From Microdochium bolleyi (lineage: Eukaryota; Ascomycota; Sordariomycetes; Xylariales; Microdochiaceae), in assembly GCA_001566295.1 (NCBI GenBank), contig KQ964251.1, positions 501,838 to 565,837 on the forward strand: a DNA stretch of 64,000 nt, in the 5' to 3' direction. How positions within the stretch are numbered: the first letter of the stretch is position 1; every line of letters starts with the position of its first letter. A program made the position numbers and the translations under genes. Below the pieces are notes generated by a model, which made no database searches, had not been told where the DNA came from, and worked only from the letters and a program-made list of their open reading frames with translations. Below are positions 24,926 through 36,700 of the stretch, piece after piece.

Positions 24926-26316
24926 TCATAACTCGTCGTGAGCACCAGCCAAGACGGGCTCGTCCGGCCTGCCGCTGTCCTTGTGCAAGTCGACGCCGTT
25001 CTTGCCCCGCCACTTCTGGAACACGGACCAGAACTCCTTCTCCATGCCTGACTCCATCTGGTCGGGCAGCACGACCGTGTACTCGACGTAGAGCTTGCCA
25101 AACTCGGTGCTGTGGTAGACCGAGTCGCCCTCCTCGTGCCACTTCGGCATGCCCTCGCCCTCGACCGTGTCCACGTGGCCCGGCTGCACGACCTCGCCGC
25201 GCTTGCGCGAGAGGTGCACGACGTGACCGTCGAGGTGCGTGATGTTGCGCGTCCAGTCGCCCATCCAGGCCTCGCGGAGCGAGAGCACCTCACGCCAGAA
25301 AAGATCGTCGCCCTTGCGCCGGAGGAAGACGCCATCGACGTGGTCCGGGTTGTCCTCCTCGAGCGAGGGCTCCTTCTCGACGAGTGTCACGATGAGGTCG
25401 CCCGCGATGTAGTCTGGGCTGGCGTCGGCCTCGTTCTCATATACCACGCGCGAGTCGCGGGCCGCGCCACGTTCGACTTTCAGGGTCACGGGCGTCGGCT
25501 TGCGGACCACGCGGTCCCCGTTGCAGACCTTGCACTTGTGCTTGATCGTCTTGCCGCGCCCGCCGCAGCTGTCGCACTGCGTCTGCATCTGCTGGAACAT
25601 GCCCGGCGCGAGCTGGTGCTTAATGATGCGTACGCCGTGCCCCCCACAGACGTTGCACCGCTCGACCTCGCCGTCGGCGGACCCACTGCCGTCGCACTCC
25701 TCGCAGACGTGCTGCTTCTCCCATGAGAACTCGGTGTCGCGGCCAAGATAAAAGTCGCGCAGCGAGATGGCGACCTTGACCTCAATGTTGTGGCCGCGAG
25801 GCTGGCCGCGCTGGTAGTGTCCACCGCCGCCGAAGAACCGGCTGAACAGGTCGAAGGGGTCGTGGTGGCCGCCACCGCCACCGCCCTGCTGGCGCTGCTT
25901 CACACCCTCATGGCCGTGTCGGTCGTAGACTTGGCGCAGCTCAGGGTCGATCAGGGCCTCGTAGGCTTCGGCGACTTGGACGAATTTGCCCTCGGCGGTT
26001 GGGTCACCGCTGTGAAGGTGTGGTGTTAGTCTCATGGGCTGTTGCTCAGGGTGCTGGGAGGCTTGTCTGGGCAGACATACGGATTCTTGTCTGGATGGAA
26101 CTTCTTGCTGAGCTGTCGGTAGGCAGTCTTGATCTGCTTGTCGGTGGCTTGTCGATCTATTCCGAGTACCTTGAAGCGAAGCTTCATTAATATCGTCCTA
26201 GCATTGTGAGTGCGCGTAAGCACGAGCCTTACCTTGTAGAAGTCCTCTGCACAGAAGCCGAGCTGGGCAAATGCCAGACACGCCAGCAGCAGCGACAGCG
26301 CTCCGCGGAACAGCAT
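24926..26316 (-). CDS. scj1: ER-lumenal Hsp40 co-chaperone with HDEL signal (Scj1/ERdj-like)
   Basis: This is a type-I DnaJ protein of 418 aa that would stimulate the Hsp70 BiP/Kar2 in the ER lumen during folding and ER-associated degradation. Exons on the minus strand are 26316-26233, 26169-26081 and 26009-24926, with introns of 63 and 71 bp. Residues 1 to about 23 form a signal peptide ([15 protein letters not shown]). The J domain follows, with H53-P54-D55. A Gly/Phe-rich linker spans about 99-121. Four Cys pairs of the DnaJ zinc centre run from C160 to C220 ([32 protein letters not shown]). The substrate-binding C-terminal domains come next, and the protein ends in HDEL (415-418), the ER retrieval signal. 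The divergent neighbour is the helicase gene. The identification is firm; the symbol is assigned by analogy with yeast. Confidence 0.95.
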
Positions 26317-27034
26317 TCTGTGTGCGAGGTTGTAAGGAGTGCTGGGGGGAGGAGAATGTCGAGACAGTGGCGAGAGACCTCTAATACATCTGATGGCGGG
26401 GCGGGTTTGTGCTTCTGCAGAATAAAAAGAATGCAGCTGCAAAGTCACCAGGACAAAAGCACCGAGGCACTCGCGAGTGAAAGGACTCGCGGTCGAAAGA
26501 ATGAGAGTCGGGTGTCTTGTCGGGACACTTGCAGCGAAACTGATAGTGAAGAGAAGGGCTGCGCAAGGAGGCAAGCTGCTGCAGCATGCCAAAATATTAA
26601 TTGGAGGGCCAGCACATGCCTCACGCAACTTCAACGTGGCACTTGGGTGAGCGGGCGGGTGCTGGCCCGCATGAGACCCTGGACGGCCGATAAGATAAGC
26701 AGCAGGGACACCCGATAAAGCTCCCTGGCGCTTGGCGCTAAACTTGGGCGGAGCTTAGCGGCGCGCGGTCTCGCAGCATTGAGAAGTCGCAGCAGAAAGC
26801 TAGAGACGGGCGTGGTTTGCTAAAGCGCATCTCCAAAAGTCCACGACGTTGAGCCCAAACCCTTCTTCCATTGCATCGCGCCCGGAAGTCCGAGACACAG
26901 TACATCGCACCAACTCTCGCGGTGAGCGCCACCTGGCTTCTCTACAGCCGAGCCATGCGACAACCTTGCCACGCTTCTCTCGACGTCTAGGCAAGCGACA
27001 CCATCTTCTTCGACCTCGCAATACATCCGCCACG
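26317..27034. other. Divergent promoter and 5' leaders (DnaJ gene / Prp2 gene)
   Basis: This 718-bp region is shared by two divergent genes. It contains a cluster of GATA core motifs near 26689-26719. The stretch 26849-27034 is open in the same frame as the helicase but has no ATG, so it is read as 5' leader. Confidence 0.65.
26689..26719 (+). promoter_or_regulatory. Cluster of GATA core motifs
   Basis: Two overlapping GATAAG hexamers (26689-26694 and 26694-26699) are followed by GATAAA near 26714. GATA factors bind such cores in fungi, and closely spaced pairs are the favoured sites. The location is the divergent promoter, about 370 bp from the DnaJ start and 340 bp from the helicase start. 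Function is inferred from the motif only. Confidence 0.35.
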
Positions 27035-30000
27035 ATGAGCGGCAAGCGATATGCCTTTGTCCCGATGGACGAGGCAGAGGTTGGCCCCCAAAAGGTCGAA
27101 AAGAGGGACCCGAAGAAGTCCTCACGAAGACACCGCGATGACAAGTCGCGAAGGTCCGATGCGCACAGATCGTCGCGCCGGCGAAGTCGATCTCGAAGTC
27201 GCTCGCCGCGTCGCAACTCTCACACAACAAGACCCAAAGCGATCCGCAGACGACCCGGCGACGATGACGACAGGTGGGGCGACGAGGAGCCCGACCCGGA
27301 GGCGTCGGATGACCAGGAGGATGCGGCCAGCGTTGAGGACGAGCCAGAGTTCCGCGAGTCGGCCTCGAAGCGCGTCAAGCTCAGTCACGACGAAGGTGCC
27401 ACCCGCGATGAAAAGGAGGACGACTCAGAACTCGAGGCAGCGCGGGATCGGGAGGAGGCCGACGCCTTCGCAAAACGACTGAAGGAGCGGGATGATGGCC
27501 GCGGCAAGAAATCTGGCGAGAAGGCTGGCAATGAGCGCCAGCGACTTGCTGATGAAATTGCTGCGAATCGGGCCGCCATGCCGGACCTCCGCGAACGGTC
27601 GCGGCAGGACTACTTGAAGAAGCGCGAGGCTGAGCGGCTGGCACTTCTGCGAAAACAGGTCGCCGAGGAGACGGCGGAGCTGCGAAGTGGTGCCAGGTTG
27701 TCAGAGAAAGAGAAAGCCGAGTTTGCGAAGAACCGGGAGATCCTGCGATTGGCCGAGGAGCGACTGAAGATCGACGACCACCGGGATGGCTACTACATGC
27801 CCGAGGACTACATCACGGAGAAGGGCAAGATCGATCGCAAGCGGAAAGAGGACGCTATGTACAAGCGCTATGTTGAGAAAGACGAGTTCGGACAGGAAAA
27901 GTTCGTCACAGAGCACGAGGAATGGGAGAGGGAACAGACCCAGAAAGCCAAGGCGCAAATCAACAGGGCCGAGCGCGAGTACGAAGGCGACTATGAGCTT
28001 GTGTTGGATGAAGATCAGTACATTCAGTGGAACATGGACACCACGATGGCCGGTGAGGGCAAGACGATGACGAAGGAACAGCGCTTCCTGGAGGCGCAGA
28101 TCGATGCTGCGGAGAAGAAAGCGCTGTCTATCCAAGAGACAAGAAAAAGCCTGCCGATCTATCAGTACCGCGACGAGTTCATTGCGGCTATAGCACAACA
28201 CCAGATTATCGTCATTGTCGGCGAGACTGGTAGTGGAAAGACGACACAGCTTCCGCAATATCTGCACGAGGCCGGCTACACCAAGGACGGGCGCAAGGTT
28301 GGCTGCACACAGCCCCGCCGAGTCGCTGCCATGAGTGTCGCTGCGCGTGTGGCTGACGAGATGGGCGTGAAGCTGGGCAATGAGGTCGGTTTCTCGATCC
28401 GGTTTGAGAACAACACGAGTGACAAGACGATCCTGCAGTATATGACGGACGGTATGCTGTTGCGCGAGTTCATGACGGAGCCTGATCTAGCTGGCTACTC
28501 GGCGCTCATGATCGATGAAGCACACGAACGCACTGTCCACACTGATATCCTGCTGGCTCTGATCAAAGATTTGTCGCGAGAACGACCGGATCTCAAGCTC
28601 CTCATCTCGTCGGCAACGATGAACGCAAAGAAATTCGCAGAATACTTTGATGACGCGCCCATCTTCAACATCCCGGGTCGGAGGTATCCGGTCGATATCT
28701 ACTACACTCCGGCGCCGGAAGCGAACTACCTGGCTGCCGCAATCACAACGGTCTTCCAGATTCACAGCACCCAGGGCAAGGGCGACATCCTGATCTTCTT
28801 GACAGGTCAAGACGAGATTGATGCGGCGGAGCTTCAGATCACCGAGACAGCGAAAAAGCTTGGCAACAGAGTCAAGGAGCTTATTGTGTGCCCCATCTAC
28901 GCCAACCTCCCCTCTGAGCTGCAGGCCAAGATTTTCGAGCCGACGCCGCCGAATGCCCGCAAAGTCGTTCTCGCGACCAACATTGCCGAGACGAGTCTGA
29001 CCATTGATGGCATCGTCTTCGTCATCGACCCCGGCTACGTCAAGGAGAATGTCTTCAACCCGACGACAGGCATGTCAAATCTTGTTGTTGTCCCATGCTC
29101 CCGCGCCTCCGCCAACCAACGCAGCGGTCGGGCCGGTCGTGTCGGGCCAGGCAAGTGCTTCCGCTTGTACACAAAGTATGCGTACATGAACGAGATGGAC
29201 GAGTCGACGACGCCCGAGATCCAGCGGAGCAACCTCAACAGCATCGTGCTGCTGCTCAAGTCGCTGGGCATCAACCAGCTGCTCGAATTTGAGTTCATGG
29301 ACCCGCCACCCACGGAGTCTCTGATCGGAGCGCTGAACCAACTCTTCGCCCTGCAGGCGCTCAACCACAAGGGTGAGCTGACCAAGGTCGGCCGGCAGAT
29401 GGCCGAGTTCCCGACGGACCCGATGCTCGCCAAGGCCGTCCTGGCCGCCGACAAGATCGGCTGCGTTGACGAGGTACTGTCAATTGTGTCGATGCTGAGT
29501 GAGGCTTCAGCGTTGTTCTTCCGGCCCAAGGATAAGAAGATCCACGCCGACTCCGCGCGCAACCGGTTCACGATCAAGGAGGGCGGCGACCACCTCACGC
29601 TGCTCAACATCTGGACGCAGTGGGTCGACAGCGACTTCTCGCCCGTCTGGTCGCGCGAGAACTTTTTGCAGCAGCGCTCGCTCACCCGCGCGCGCGACGT
29701 GCGCGACCAGCTCGCGAAACTATGCGACCGCGTCGAAGTCAGCCCCTCGTCGTGCGGGTCTATCAGCAACGTCGAGCCCATCAAGAAGGCGCTCACCGCG
29801 GGCTTCTTCCCGAACGCGGCGCGCCTGCAGCGCAGCGGGGACAGCTACCGCACCGTCAAGAATAACGCGACCGTGTACATCCACCCGAGCTCCGTGCTGA
29901 TGAAGTCGGACCCCCCGGACAAGATGGTCATCTACTACGAGCTCGTGCAGACGACCAAGGAGTACATGCGCAGCTGCATGCCCATCCAGGCCAAGTGGCT

Positions 30001-30082
30001 CAGCGAGGTGGCGCCGCACTTCCACAAGAAGAAGGACATTGACGAGATGGAGGAGAAGAAGATGCCCAAGGCAAGAAGGTGA
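27035..30082 (+). CDS. prp2: Spliceosomal DEAH-box ATP-dependent RNA helicase Prp2/DHX16
   Basis: This 1015-aa protein is encoded by one exon. Prp2 (Cdc28 in fission yeast, DHX16 in human) uses ATP to remodel the activated spliceosome before the first catalytic step. The start at 27035 is the first ATG of the frame and has a good context (CCACGATGAG). Residues 1 to about 240 are charged and RS/RD/RE-rich. The helicase core has GETGSGKT (396-403), [12 protein letters not shown] (494-497), SAT, the segment [21 protein letters not shown] and [12 protein letters not shown]. The winged-helix/ratchet and OB-fold regions follow, with the family ending ([10 protein letters not shown] and a basic KMPKARR tail). 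The regions around the DEAH box ([18 protein letters not shown]) and the C-terminal end match DHX16 rather than Prp16, Prp22 or Prp43. The absence of introns in a 3-kb splicing gene is unremarkable but noted. Confidence 0.96.
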   Translation: MSGKRYAFVPMDEAEVGPQKVEKRDPKKSSRRHRDDKSRRSDAHRSSRRRSRSRSRSPRRNSHTTRPKAIRRRPGDDDDRWGDEEPDPEASDDQEDAASVEDEPEFRESASKRVKLSHDEGATRDEKEDDSELEAARDREEADAFAKRLKERDDGRGKKSGEKAGNERQRLADEIAANRAAMPDLRERSRQDYLKKREAERLALLRKQVAEETAELRSGARLSEKEKAEFAKNREILRLAEERLKIDDHRDGYYMPEDYITEKGKIDRKRKEDAMYKRYVEKDEFGQEKFVTEHEEWEREQTQKAKAQINRAEREYEGDYELVLDEDQYIQWNMDTTMAGEGKTMTKEQRFLEAQIDAAEKKALSIQETRKSLPIYQYRDEFIAAIAQHQIIVIVGETGSGKTTQLPQYLHEAGYTKDGRKVGCTQPRRVAAMSVAARVADEMGVKLGNEVGFSIRFENNTSDKTILQYMTDGMLLREFMTEPDLAGYSALMIDEAHERTVHTDILLALIKDLSRERPDLKLLISSATMNAKKFAEYFDDAPIFNIPGRRYPVDIYYTPAPEANYLAAAITTVFQIHSTQGKGDILIFLTGQDEIDAAELQITETAKKLGNRVKELIVCPIYANLPSELQAKIFEPTPPNARKVVLATNIAETSLTIDGIVFVIDPGYVKENVFNPTTGMSNLVVVPCSRASANQRSGRAGRVGPGKCFRLYTKYAYMNEMDESTTPEIQRSNLNSIVLLLKSLGINQLLEFEFMDPPPTESLIGALNQLFALQALNHKGELTKVGRQMAEFPTDPMLAKAVLAADKIGCVDEVLSIVSMLSEASALFFRPKDKKIHADSARNRFTIKEGGDHLTLLNIWTQWVDSDFSPVWSRENFLQQRSLTRARDVRDQLAKLCDRVEVSPSSCGSISNVEPIKKALTAGFFPNAARLQRSGDSYRTVKNNATVYIHPSSVLMKSDPPDKMVIYYELVQTTKEYMRSCMPIQAKWLSEVAPHFHKKKDIDEMEEKKMPKARR

Positions 30083-30961
30083 GAATGAGGTGGAAGTGCA
30101 CAAAGCGTGGTGGTTGTTGGAGCGGGTTGTATCAAAAGATTGTGGCGAGGTGACACCGCCAAAAGTTGTATACAAGATAATGTGAAGATGAACATATCTG
30201 CGGGTATACTGCGAGTAAACCTGCAGTGTCAACATCTCTCCTGCCTTTGAAAGATGAAGCTGAACTGGCCTGTAATCTCTCACAGTGATGGCCGCCCTTT
30301 TGTGCGCCGCGATAACACGGCCCTATGTCCCAGTCCAGCTGCATGCCTGCCTCTTCCTCTCAGACCCAATCCCGTCCTGCCGGCAGCGACCCGGGTTTGT
30401 AATCTGATGGACAGCACCACAGCACCGGCGAGATATCTGTCCGGCACCGGCACAGGTCGTGGCCGCGGGCCCCACCGGGGTTTAGCCGCCGCCCACACTC
30501 TCGAGACCTCTATCACAAGCTGCTTCCTGTCTGGGACGCGGCCTCCACCAATCCTTCTTTCTCTTTTATACACTTTTATCTCCCCCTTCGTGCCGAGCGG
30601 ACCTGTGCCTTCTCTTCCCCCCAAGAAGTGAGATCGCAGTGTTCTCTGAGACGCATTGCGCAAGGCCATCAAGCTTGGACTTCCTGTAAGCCATAGTCGG
30701 CTTTCATTACCCAACCAGTGCTAGCTTACACGACACCTCGGATACCTATTGTAGCTTCCCATTGCGATAGCTTCAAAAGCTGTTGCTGTGAGTCGCTGCC
30801 CATATACACACCTTTACATGATGAGAGAGCCTTGGAAGCTCCGCCCCGAAAACCTTTTTTATCATCGGGAATCCTCTTGAAATGAACCATGGCTGACTTA
30901 CCCTGCCACCAGCATTGGACTCATCTTCTATTCCATCCACTCCCCCACGCCTCAAGGCACA
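30083..30961. other. Intergenic region, prp2 to methyltransferase gene
   Basis: This 879-bp spacer lies between two same-strand genes. It is AT-richer near 30120-30200, where the helicase transcript probably ends, and pyrimidine-rich near 30540-30630. No gene is supported. Confidence 0.6.
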
Positions 30962-31943
30962 ATGACGACGCCCATCTCCGAGGTTTTCTGGGGCCTCGTG
31001 GGCCCCTTCCTCTTCATGTGGCTCGCAGCCAAGGCCCTGCCGCGCACAATCGCCGCGCTCGTCCGCGAGGGGGACTTCGCGACCCTGCTGTCCCCGCGGA
31101 GGCTGCAGGACGCCTGGTTCGGCACGTTCTGGGCCCGCACGGGGCCCGAGGTCAAGGTCAACGCGTCGACAAAAGTCCTGCCCTTGCTCGACGGGCGCGT
31201 CGTGGCCGGGAAGCTGCTCGACGAGCCCGCGGTCCTGGGGCTCGAGGGCGTGTGTCTCGAGATCGGCGCCGGGGCCGGGTACTGGGTCGACATCTTCTCC
31301 AACAAGCACATGCGCGGCACCGCCGCCCCTGCTGGTGGGCACGGGGCCAAGCAGCAGCAGCAGATGGGCAGGACCAAGGCGGTCACCCGCGTGTACGGCG
31401 TCGAGCCAAACCCGAATCAGCACGTGAAGCTGCGGCAGCACATTGCGGCCGCGGGGCTCGAGGGCGTCTACGAGATTGTGCCCGTGGGGATCGAGGACCT
31501 GGGCAACCCGAAGAAGTGGGACGGGAGGATCGGCAAGGAGAGCGTCGACTGCATCGTGACGGTGCTGTGCCTGTGCAGCATCCCCGAGCCGGAGCGGCAC
31601 ATCCGCGAGCTGTACGGGTACCTGAAGCCCGGCGGGCGGTGGTACTTTTACGAGCACGTGCAGTGCTCGGTGGCGTGGTACATGAAGGCGTATCAGCGTG
31701 AGTTTTTTCTCCATACTTCTCTCGTCTGGTGGACTCATCTCAGCTAATCCGGGGCGGGGCGGGGGGATGACAGGCTTTGTGAATCTCTTCTGGCCGCAGT
31801 TCCTGGGCGGGTGCCAGCTGTGCCGGCCGACGGGCACGTATCTTCGGGAGGCGGGCGCGTGGCAGAGCGCCGACATTGCGGTGCCGTTTGACGCGCAGTG
31901 GCACAACGTGGTGCCTCACGTGATTGGAGTGCTCACGAAGTAA
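30962..31943 (+). CDS. Membrane-anchored SAM-dependent methyltransferase (METTL7-like)
   Basis: The predicted product is 301 aa. Exons are 30962-31697 and 31774-31943; the 76-bp intron splits an Arg codon. Residues about 8-28 form an N-terminal hydrophobic anchor (VGPFLFMWLAAKAL). The SAM-binding motif I is CLEIGAGAGY (98-107). The acidic ribose-binding position is in YGVEPN (E148). The post-II segment VTVLCLCSIPEPE and the LKPGGRWYFYEHV motif are those of the METTL7/TMT1 group of class I methyltransferases. Animal members methylate small thiols at the ER and lipid droplets; the substrate of fungal members is not known to me. An insertion at about 113-140, rich in Gly, Ala and Gln, separates motif I from the acidic loop and is unusual. 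There is no clear functional link to the neighbouring genes. Confidence 0.85.
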
Positions 31944-33142
31944 GTCGATGGCGGTCGAGATATTATCTACTGCTACGACGATCGCTGAAGGTAGACGGAC
32001 GGGGTTTGGGGCGTGGTTGGACCACTTGGGGATGCAAGCAGTCGAGGGAGCAGTCTGGCAGCTGGACGGGGATTTGGAGATTTGATATTGGCGGATTGCC
32101 GGTGTTCCAAGCTGCCGAAGAGAGGAGACGCAGGCGGTCGATGGAGACGCGCAACACGGTGTTTGCGGTGTATCCTCGTGATCACGACCGTGGGCCAATG
32201 AAGTTTCATGGAGGACATCTGGTGCTGCATCGCAGCGTTCTCGAGCCTGAGAATTTCCCACTGCATGACTGTCGCAGTAGTTCAAGACTGGGTTGAGCTT
32301 GTCGACGCTGACAGGACCCGGCCACTTGGGTGTCTGGCAGCTGCAGTCTGCGGTGTGCAGTCCCGATCCCAATGCCCCGCGGATGTCGACCCTCTCTCGC
32401 TGTCACGCAGCCTTGACAAGAGGGATGAGGTCATCCCCTCCAACGCTCCCCCCGTGTCGACGTTTCAGACCTGCTGCCAGCAGTCGTCGCCAAGCTGCCA
32501 AGGAGCGTGCTGGGTGCCTGACTGGCTGAGCCTCTCTGCGCGCTGCGTCAGCCAGGTGGGCGCTTCGGCAGTCGTGCCGCGTGCCCTCGGCGCAACCCCA
32601 GGAAACAAGAATCTGCTGCCGACAGGGGTCCCTGGGAATGACCTCATCCCCAGCCCAAACACGCTCGCCATGGTCCCGTGCCCGACACCCTGCTGCGCCA
32701 TGCACGCTGTCGCGGCTGGGCTGCGCTCTGCTCTGCTCTGCTCTGCTCTGCTCTGCTGTTGCTCTGCTCCACGTCCCTGCATACGAGGCAAGAACCCCTG
32801 TCGAGCCTGTGTCTTTTCTTGGGCGGATTGTCGGTCAGGATGCCGTGTCTGTGACTGGCCGTGGTGTGATGCCAACAGCCTCCCGTCTGTGCGACTCGAC
32901 ACGCAACCCTGATTGTGAATGCGCTGTTGGGCTGGGCCGTGGCTCGGGCGGCGTCGTCATTGCTTGCTCTCTCCTCGGTAGATGCCTGGTGGCCTCACGC
33001 ATCTATATCAGGGCCTGCTGTCCCACACCGTCTTTGCAACAGACCGACACCTCCCAGCCTATTCACAGCACACACATAGCTGCACATCACCCATCACAGC
33101 AACAACACCACCACAACCCTCCTCCACAACCCTCCCCCAGCC
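31944..33142. other. Intergenic region upstream of the MARVEL gene
   Basis: This 1.2-kb noncoding spacer contains a CTCTG pentanucleotide repeat. Its right end (about 33060-33140) is A/C-rich with CAAC and CACC runs, like a fungal 5' leader. A TATA-like CTATATCA lies near 33002, about 140 bp before the start codon. No gene is supported. Confidence 0.6.
32726..32755. repeat. (CTCTG)6 pentanucleotide repeat
   Basis: Six perfect tandem CTCTG units lie in noncoding DNA about 390 bp upstream of the MARVEL-type gene. Confidence 0.95.
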
Positions 33143-33716
33143 ATGGCCATCATGCAGATCGCCGGCATGGTCCTCCGCGCCGCGGAGCTGGCCTTCGGCG
33201 CCATCGTCGCCGGCATCAACGGCAGCTACCTGCACGACATGCACAAGCTCCGCGTCGACTCGTGGCCCCTCGCCCGCTTCATCTACACAGAGGTCGTCGC
33301 CGCCATCGCCATCTTCTTCGCCCTCATCTGGCTCCTCCCCTTCTCCAGCTCCTTCACAAACTACCCCTTTGACTTCTTCATCTCCATCCTCTGGTTCATC
33401 GCCTTTGGCCTGCTCGTTCACGTGAGTCCTCTCCTCCCCTCTGTGCTTCGGCATACGGATCCTCGAATTAGACATACTGACCTTCGTTCTTTTCCCTCGA
33501 CTACAGTACGAGGATGGCAGCTGCGGTGCCATCTTTGACTGGTCCGACGTCACCATCCGCGGCGCCTCCGTCTGCGGCCGCTGGAAGGCCGTCATCGCCT
33601 TCTCCTTCCTCTCCGCCATCTGCTGGCTCGTCTCGGCCATCATCGGCATGCTCTGGGTCCGCGACCGCCAGACCCGCCGCTACGAGCGTCGCCGCTGGCG
33701 CGGAAGCCGCGTCTAA
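33143..33716 (+). CDS. Small four-helix MARVEL-domain membrane protein
   Basis: The predicted product is 162 aa. Exons are 33143-33421 and 33507-33716, with an 85-bp GT-AG intron in phase 0. Four hydrophobic helices are visible at about 7-27, 46-67, 76-93 and 121-144. A short Cys-containing loop (YEDGSCG, then ASVCGRW) lies between helices 3 and 4. A strongly basic C-terminal tail (RRYERRRWRGSRV) ends the protein and would face the cytosol. Size and topology fit the fungal MARVEL group, to which the eisosome/membrane-compartment protein Nce102 also belongs. Members organise membrane microdomains or act in vesicle traffic; the exact role here is not deducible. The ATG at 33143 has a good context (CAGCCATGGCC). 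Confidence 0.85.
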
Positions 33717-36700
33717 AAGCGTGGCCTCTTTATTGAACAAGTCAAACTCTCGGGACGCGAGAGTCTTATGGAGGAGAAACCTGGTCGTTCTTGTCCTAGA
33801 ATGAAGTACTGGGGTTATTCACTCAGCCCTCCGGTTTGCTGTCCGTCATTCAAAGGTCTATGCCCACTGGGTTGGGAGGACAACGATCGACGCAACAACA
33901 AAGTACCCTATGAATGAACGATCTTCAACGACCTCTACATCCTGCCTTTCCAACCACCGTCACATTCACGTCTTAATATTCCCCCAATATACCCAAATAA
34001 CTCGATACCCCAAATCTGCGTTTTTGTTTTCCATCACCACGCTGCACGCACACCCAGATCAGAATGAGTTGCTCTCCTGGTTCATCTTCCCTCGAGGAGT
34101 CCGAACTTTCGAGTACCAGCTAGTGGGAATATAATCAAATGAAACTTTACATATCACGAAGTATTTACCAGTGATTTCAGTCATCCGCCGCGTGCCGCAA
34201 ATGATTTTCACCTTGGCTGGCCTAGAACCTGAAAAAAACAGCGCTTGTACTCATTCTCTGTGGCATGATCAGTCAATCTCACCGTCCAGACTACCTCTGC
34301 ATGCTTCCCGTTAACTGCAAGCGCGATTCCAACTTGGGGAGAGAGAGAGAGAGAGAGATTCCTGTAGCATTGCCGTTTTCGCCTCGGAGCCAGTCGATCT
34401 CGGTGACTTTTGCATAACGTGGATAAGGAAGAGGGCGAGGCTCTCTCCTTTTCATCTATTCGTCGTCCCTCAAAGTGTGTTCTTACGCGTGACTCGGGTC
34501 TTGTTTCCCCTCCTCCTCGTTCAGTCTCTAGGGCTATGCGGTCGCACAAAAACCAAGTCCCAACGATGCGCTGGACAGGAGTTCCAGCATCACCAAGTTG
34601 ATTTCTTGGAATATGGTAGATGGGAGGAAACGAGAGAAAAGAATTACACTGCCGCGGACTAAATAGAAAAGTAGAAAACGGCCTGCCCGCCCTCCTTCTT
34701 ATTGGTGTCCTCTCTCTCGCTCTCTCTTCCTCTCAAACCGAACACAGTCACCTCTTCTTACACATAGTAAGTGGCAGTATCGAGCGGCGCCCGTGTGTAT
34801 CAAGCCCCGCGCGGAGAGGCACCTTGCCGTCAAATGCTCGCATAGTTACTGCATTGTGCCTACTTTGACACAGCGAGCACAACTACCAAGCCCATCTTGC
34901 GATGCAGCCCTCCCACGAGTGGTAACACAACCGGCCGTCATCGGAGGGGGGTGTTCGGAAGCCATTGGTCCGCAGACATGATCTGTGCCGGATACCTACC
35001 TACATGCGAGCAGATAAGAAAGGCTCCCCCCAGAGTGGATGGCGGAAGCTGCTTCTCTCAGAAGCCAAGTGGGCATGGTAATTGTGTCCTCGCTGTACGT
35101 AGGTGGCTTGCTCGGGTGCCTTGCTCTGGCTTGGGAATCCGAGCATGTGTCACATTCCCAGATGAGAGACTTGGAACGTGGAGGCTTGATTGTTCTCGGG
35201 GGACGGGGACGCGGAGGAAGAAAGAGAAACTCGTATCTGCCAGGGCAAGGAGTCAATTGCCAGGTTCGAGACATACCTGATAAGCCAGAGACACGGGCTG
35301 GTTCCTAGCCCGTGGGATGCTCATAGTGAGGGGGCATGCGGCGTGAGATGACGCGAACCGCCAAGGCTATTTACCGCCCACCCTCTCGCCCGCCAGCCTG
35401 CTGCCGTGATATGAGGCAGATCTTGCGTGTATCTAGATGTGTGGGCATTGTGATCATGTACCTGTGCCCGACGAGAAGCGCGCGAGACGCAGGCCGGCGG
35501 CCAATAATCGCGCCGAGGTTGTTTCGCACTGATCTGGGACATCTTGTCTCCCTTGCGAGTTCTTCCGCGCCGCTTGCGGGATACTCTGTGTTGAGTTTGC
35601 TCCAACAGGCGCACGTGGCTGATCTTATCACGATGGCTGGGTCTCGTGGTGGCCAACATTTTGACTCTACTGACCTTGCTGGGGTGTCGCGACTTGTGAT
35701 GAAGGTAGTTGAGGATGTTTGCTCGTGTCCTGCTGGCACGCCAGACGCGTTCGGTTTGCGTCATGAGCTTTGCTGTGCAACACAAGCCCCCTTTGTATGT
35801 GTGACTGCTCTGCCATGCCAGGTGCAAGACGCGAGCATGTGATATCACCTAGCCGGTGTCGAGAAGCCCTTTCGGAGCATTCTTTCGACAGACGGTAGGC
35901 TATGTTTGTATAGCATCTCGCTGCCGCCCATGGCTCGCGGAAAGTATGGGGTATGACAGAGCTCGAGGGTTGAGCTACGCTTGGCTAGCTGCCAACACCG
36001 GACGCTGTGCTATCAGTCCACAGAGTGGCGGACGTTATCTGTACGCATTGCGTCGCACATGGCGTGGGTACGCTATCTTGCTTCTCGAGAAGTCACAAGC
36101 ATGGGGATCGATGATCCAGGTCTGCCGTTCGTTACGGTAGGAATCCGCGGGCCAGCCGTGCATCCTTGCGAAAAAGAAAGCCCAGGAGACGCATCGTCCG
36201 CCTCGAACAAAGTCTGCACCAAGGGAGCAGATCGTCCGTGTCCACCTGAGCTACGGTACGGATCGCAACCGGTGCGGGTCGATATTGTGACTGACAAGAA
36301 TCGGTCGGGGGTAACCGAGTTCGGCCAAACGACGTCGGCAGTGGAAGACCTCAGGCCGGGCCCTTGGCGCCATGGGCCTCGTCGGGCCTCACAGTGGGGA
36401 CGGCGATGTCGTTCGCTCATGGCATTCACTACGGTACATTATGCGATCTTTGTCCTGCCCACGGCTGTTGATGCCCAGCGTTTCCCAGGCGATTGTGTGT
36501 CTGGATACCGGGACTCGACAGATCTTCTCGACAATGCAAAGGCACGGGAAGCCCGAACGGGCGACGAGTCGAAGAGTGGTGACGGGCCAGTCCTGGGTGG
36601 GAGACGAGCTGGATGGGAATCGTGCGGCTCAAGCGGAAACCGGGCCACATCTGCCAAGACCGTTCGTTCCTGGACCGGATCGATCCGGTGCTCCCGCTTT

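Noticed and set aside
25112..25726. 204-codon plus-strand open frame
   Set aside because: It is antisense to the DnaJ zinc-centre and C-terminal coding sequence, which is clearly conserved on the minus strand.
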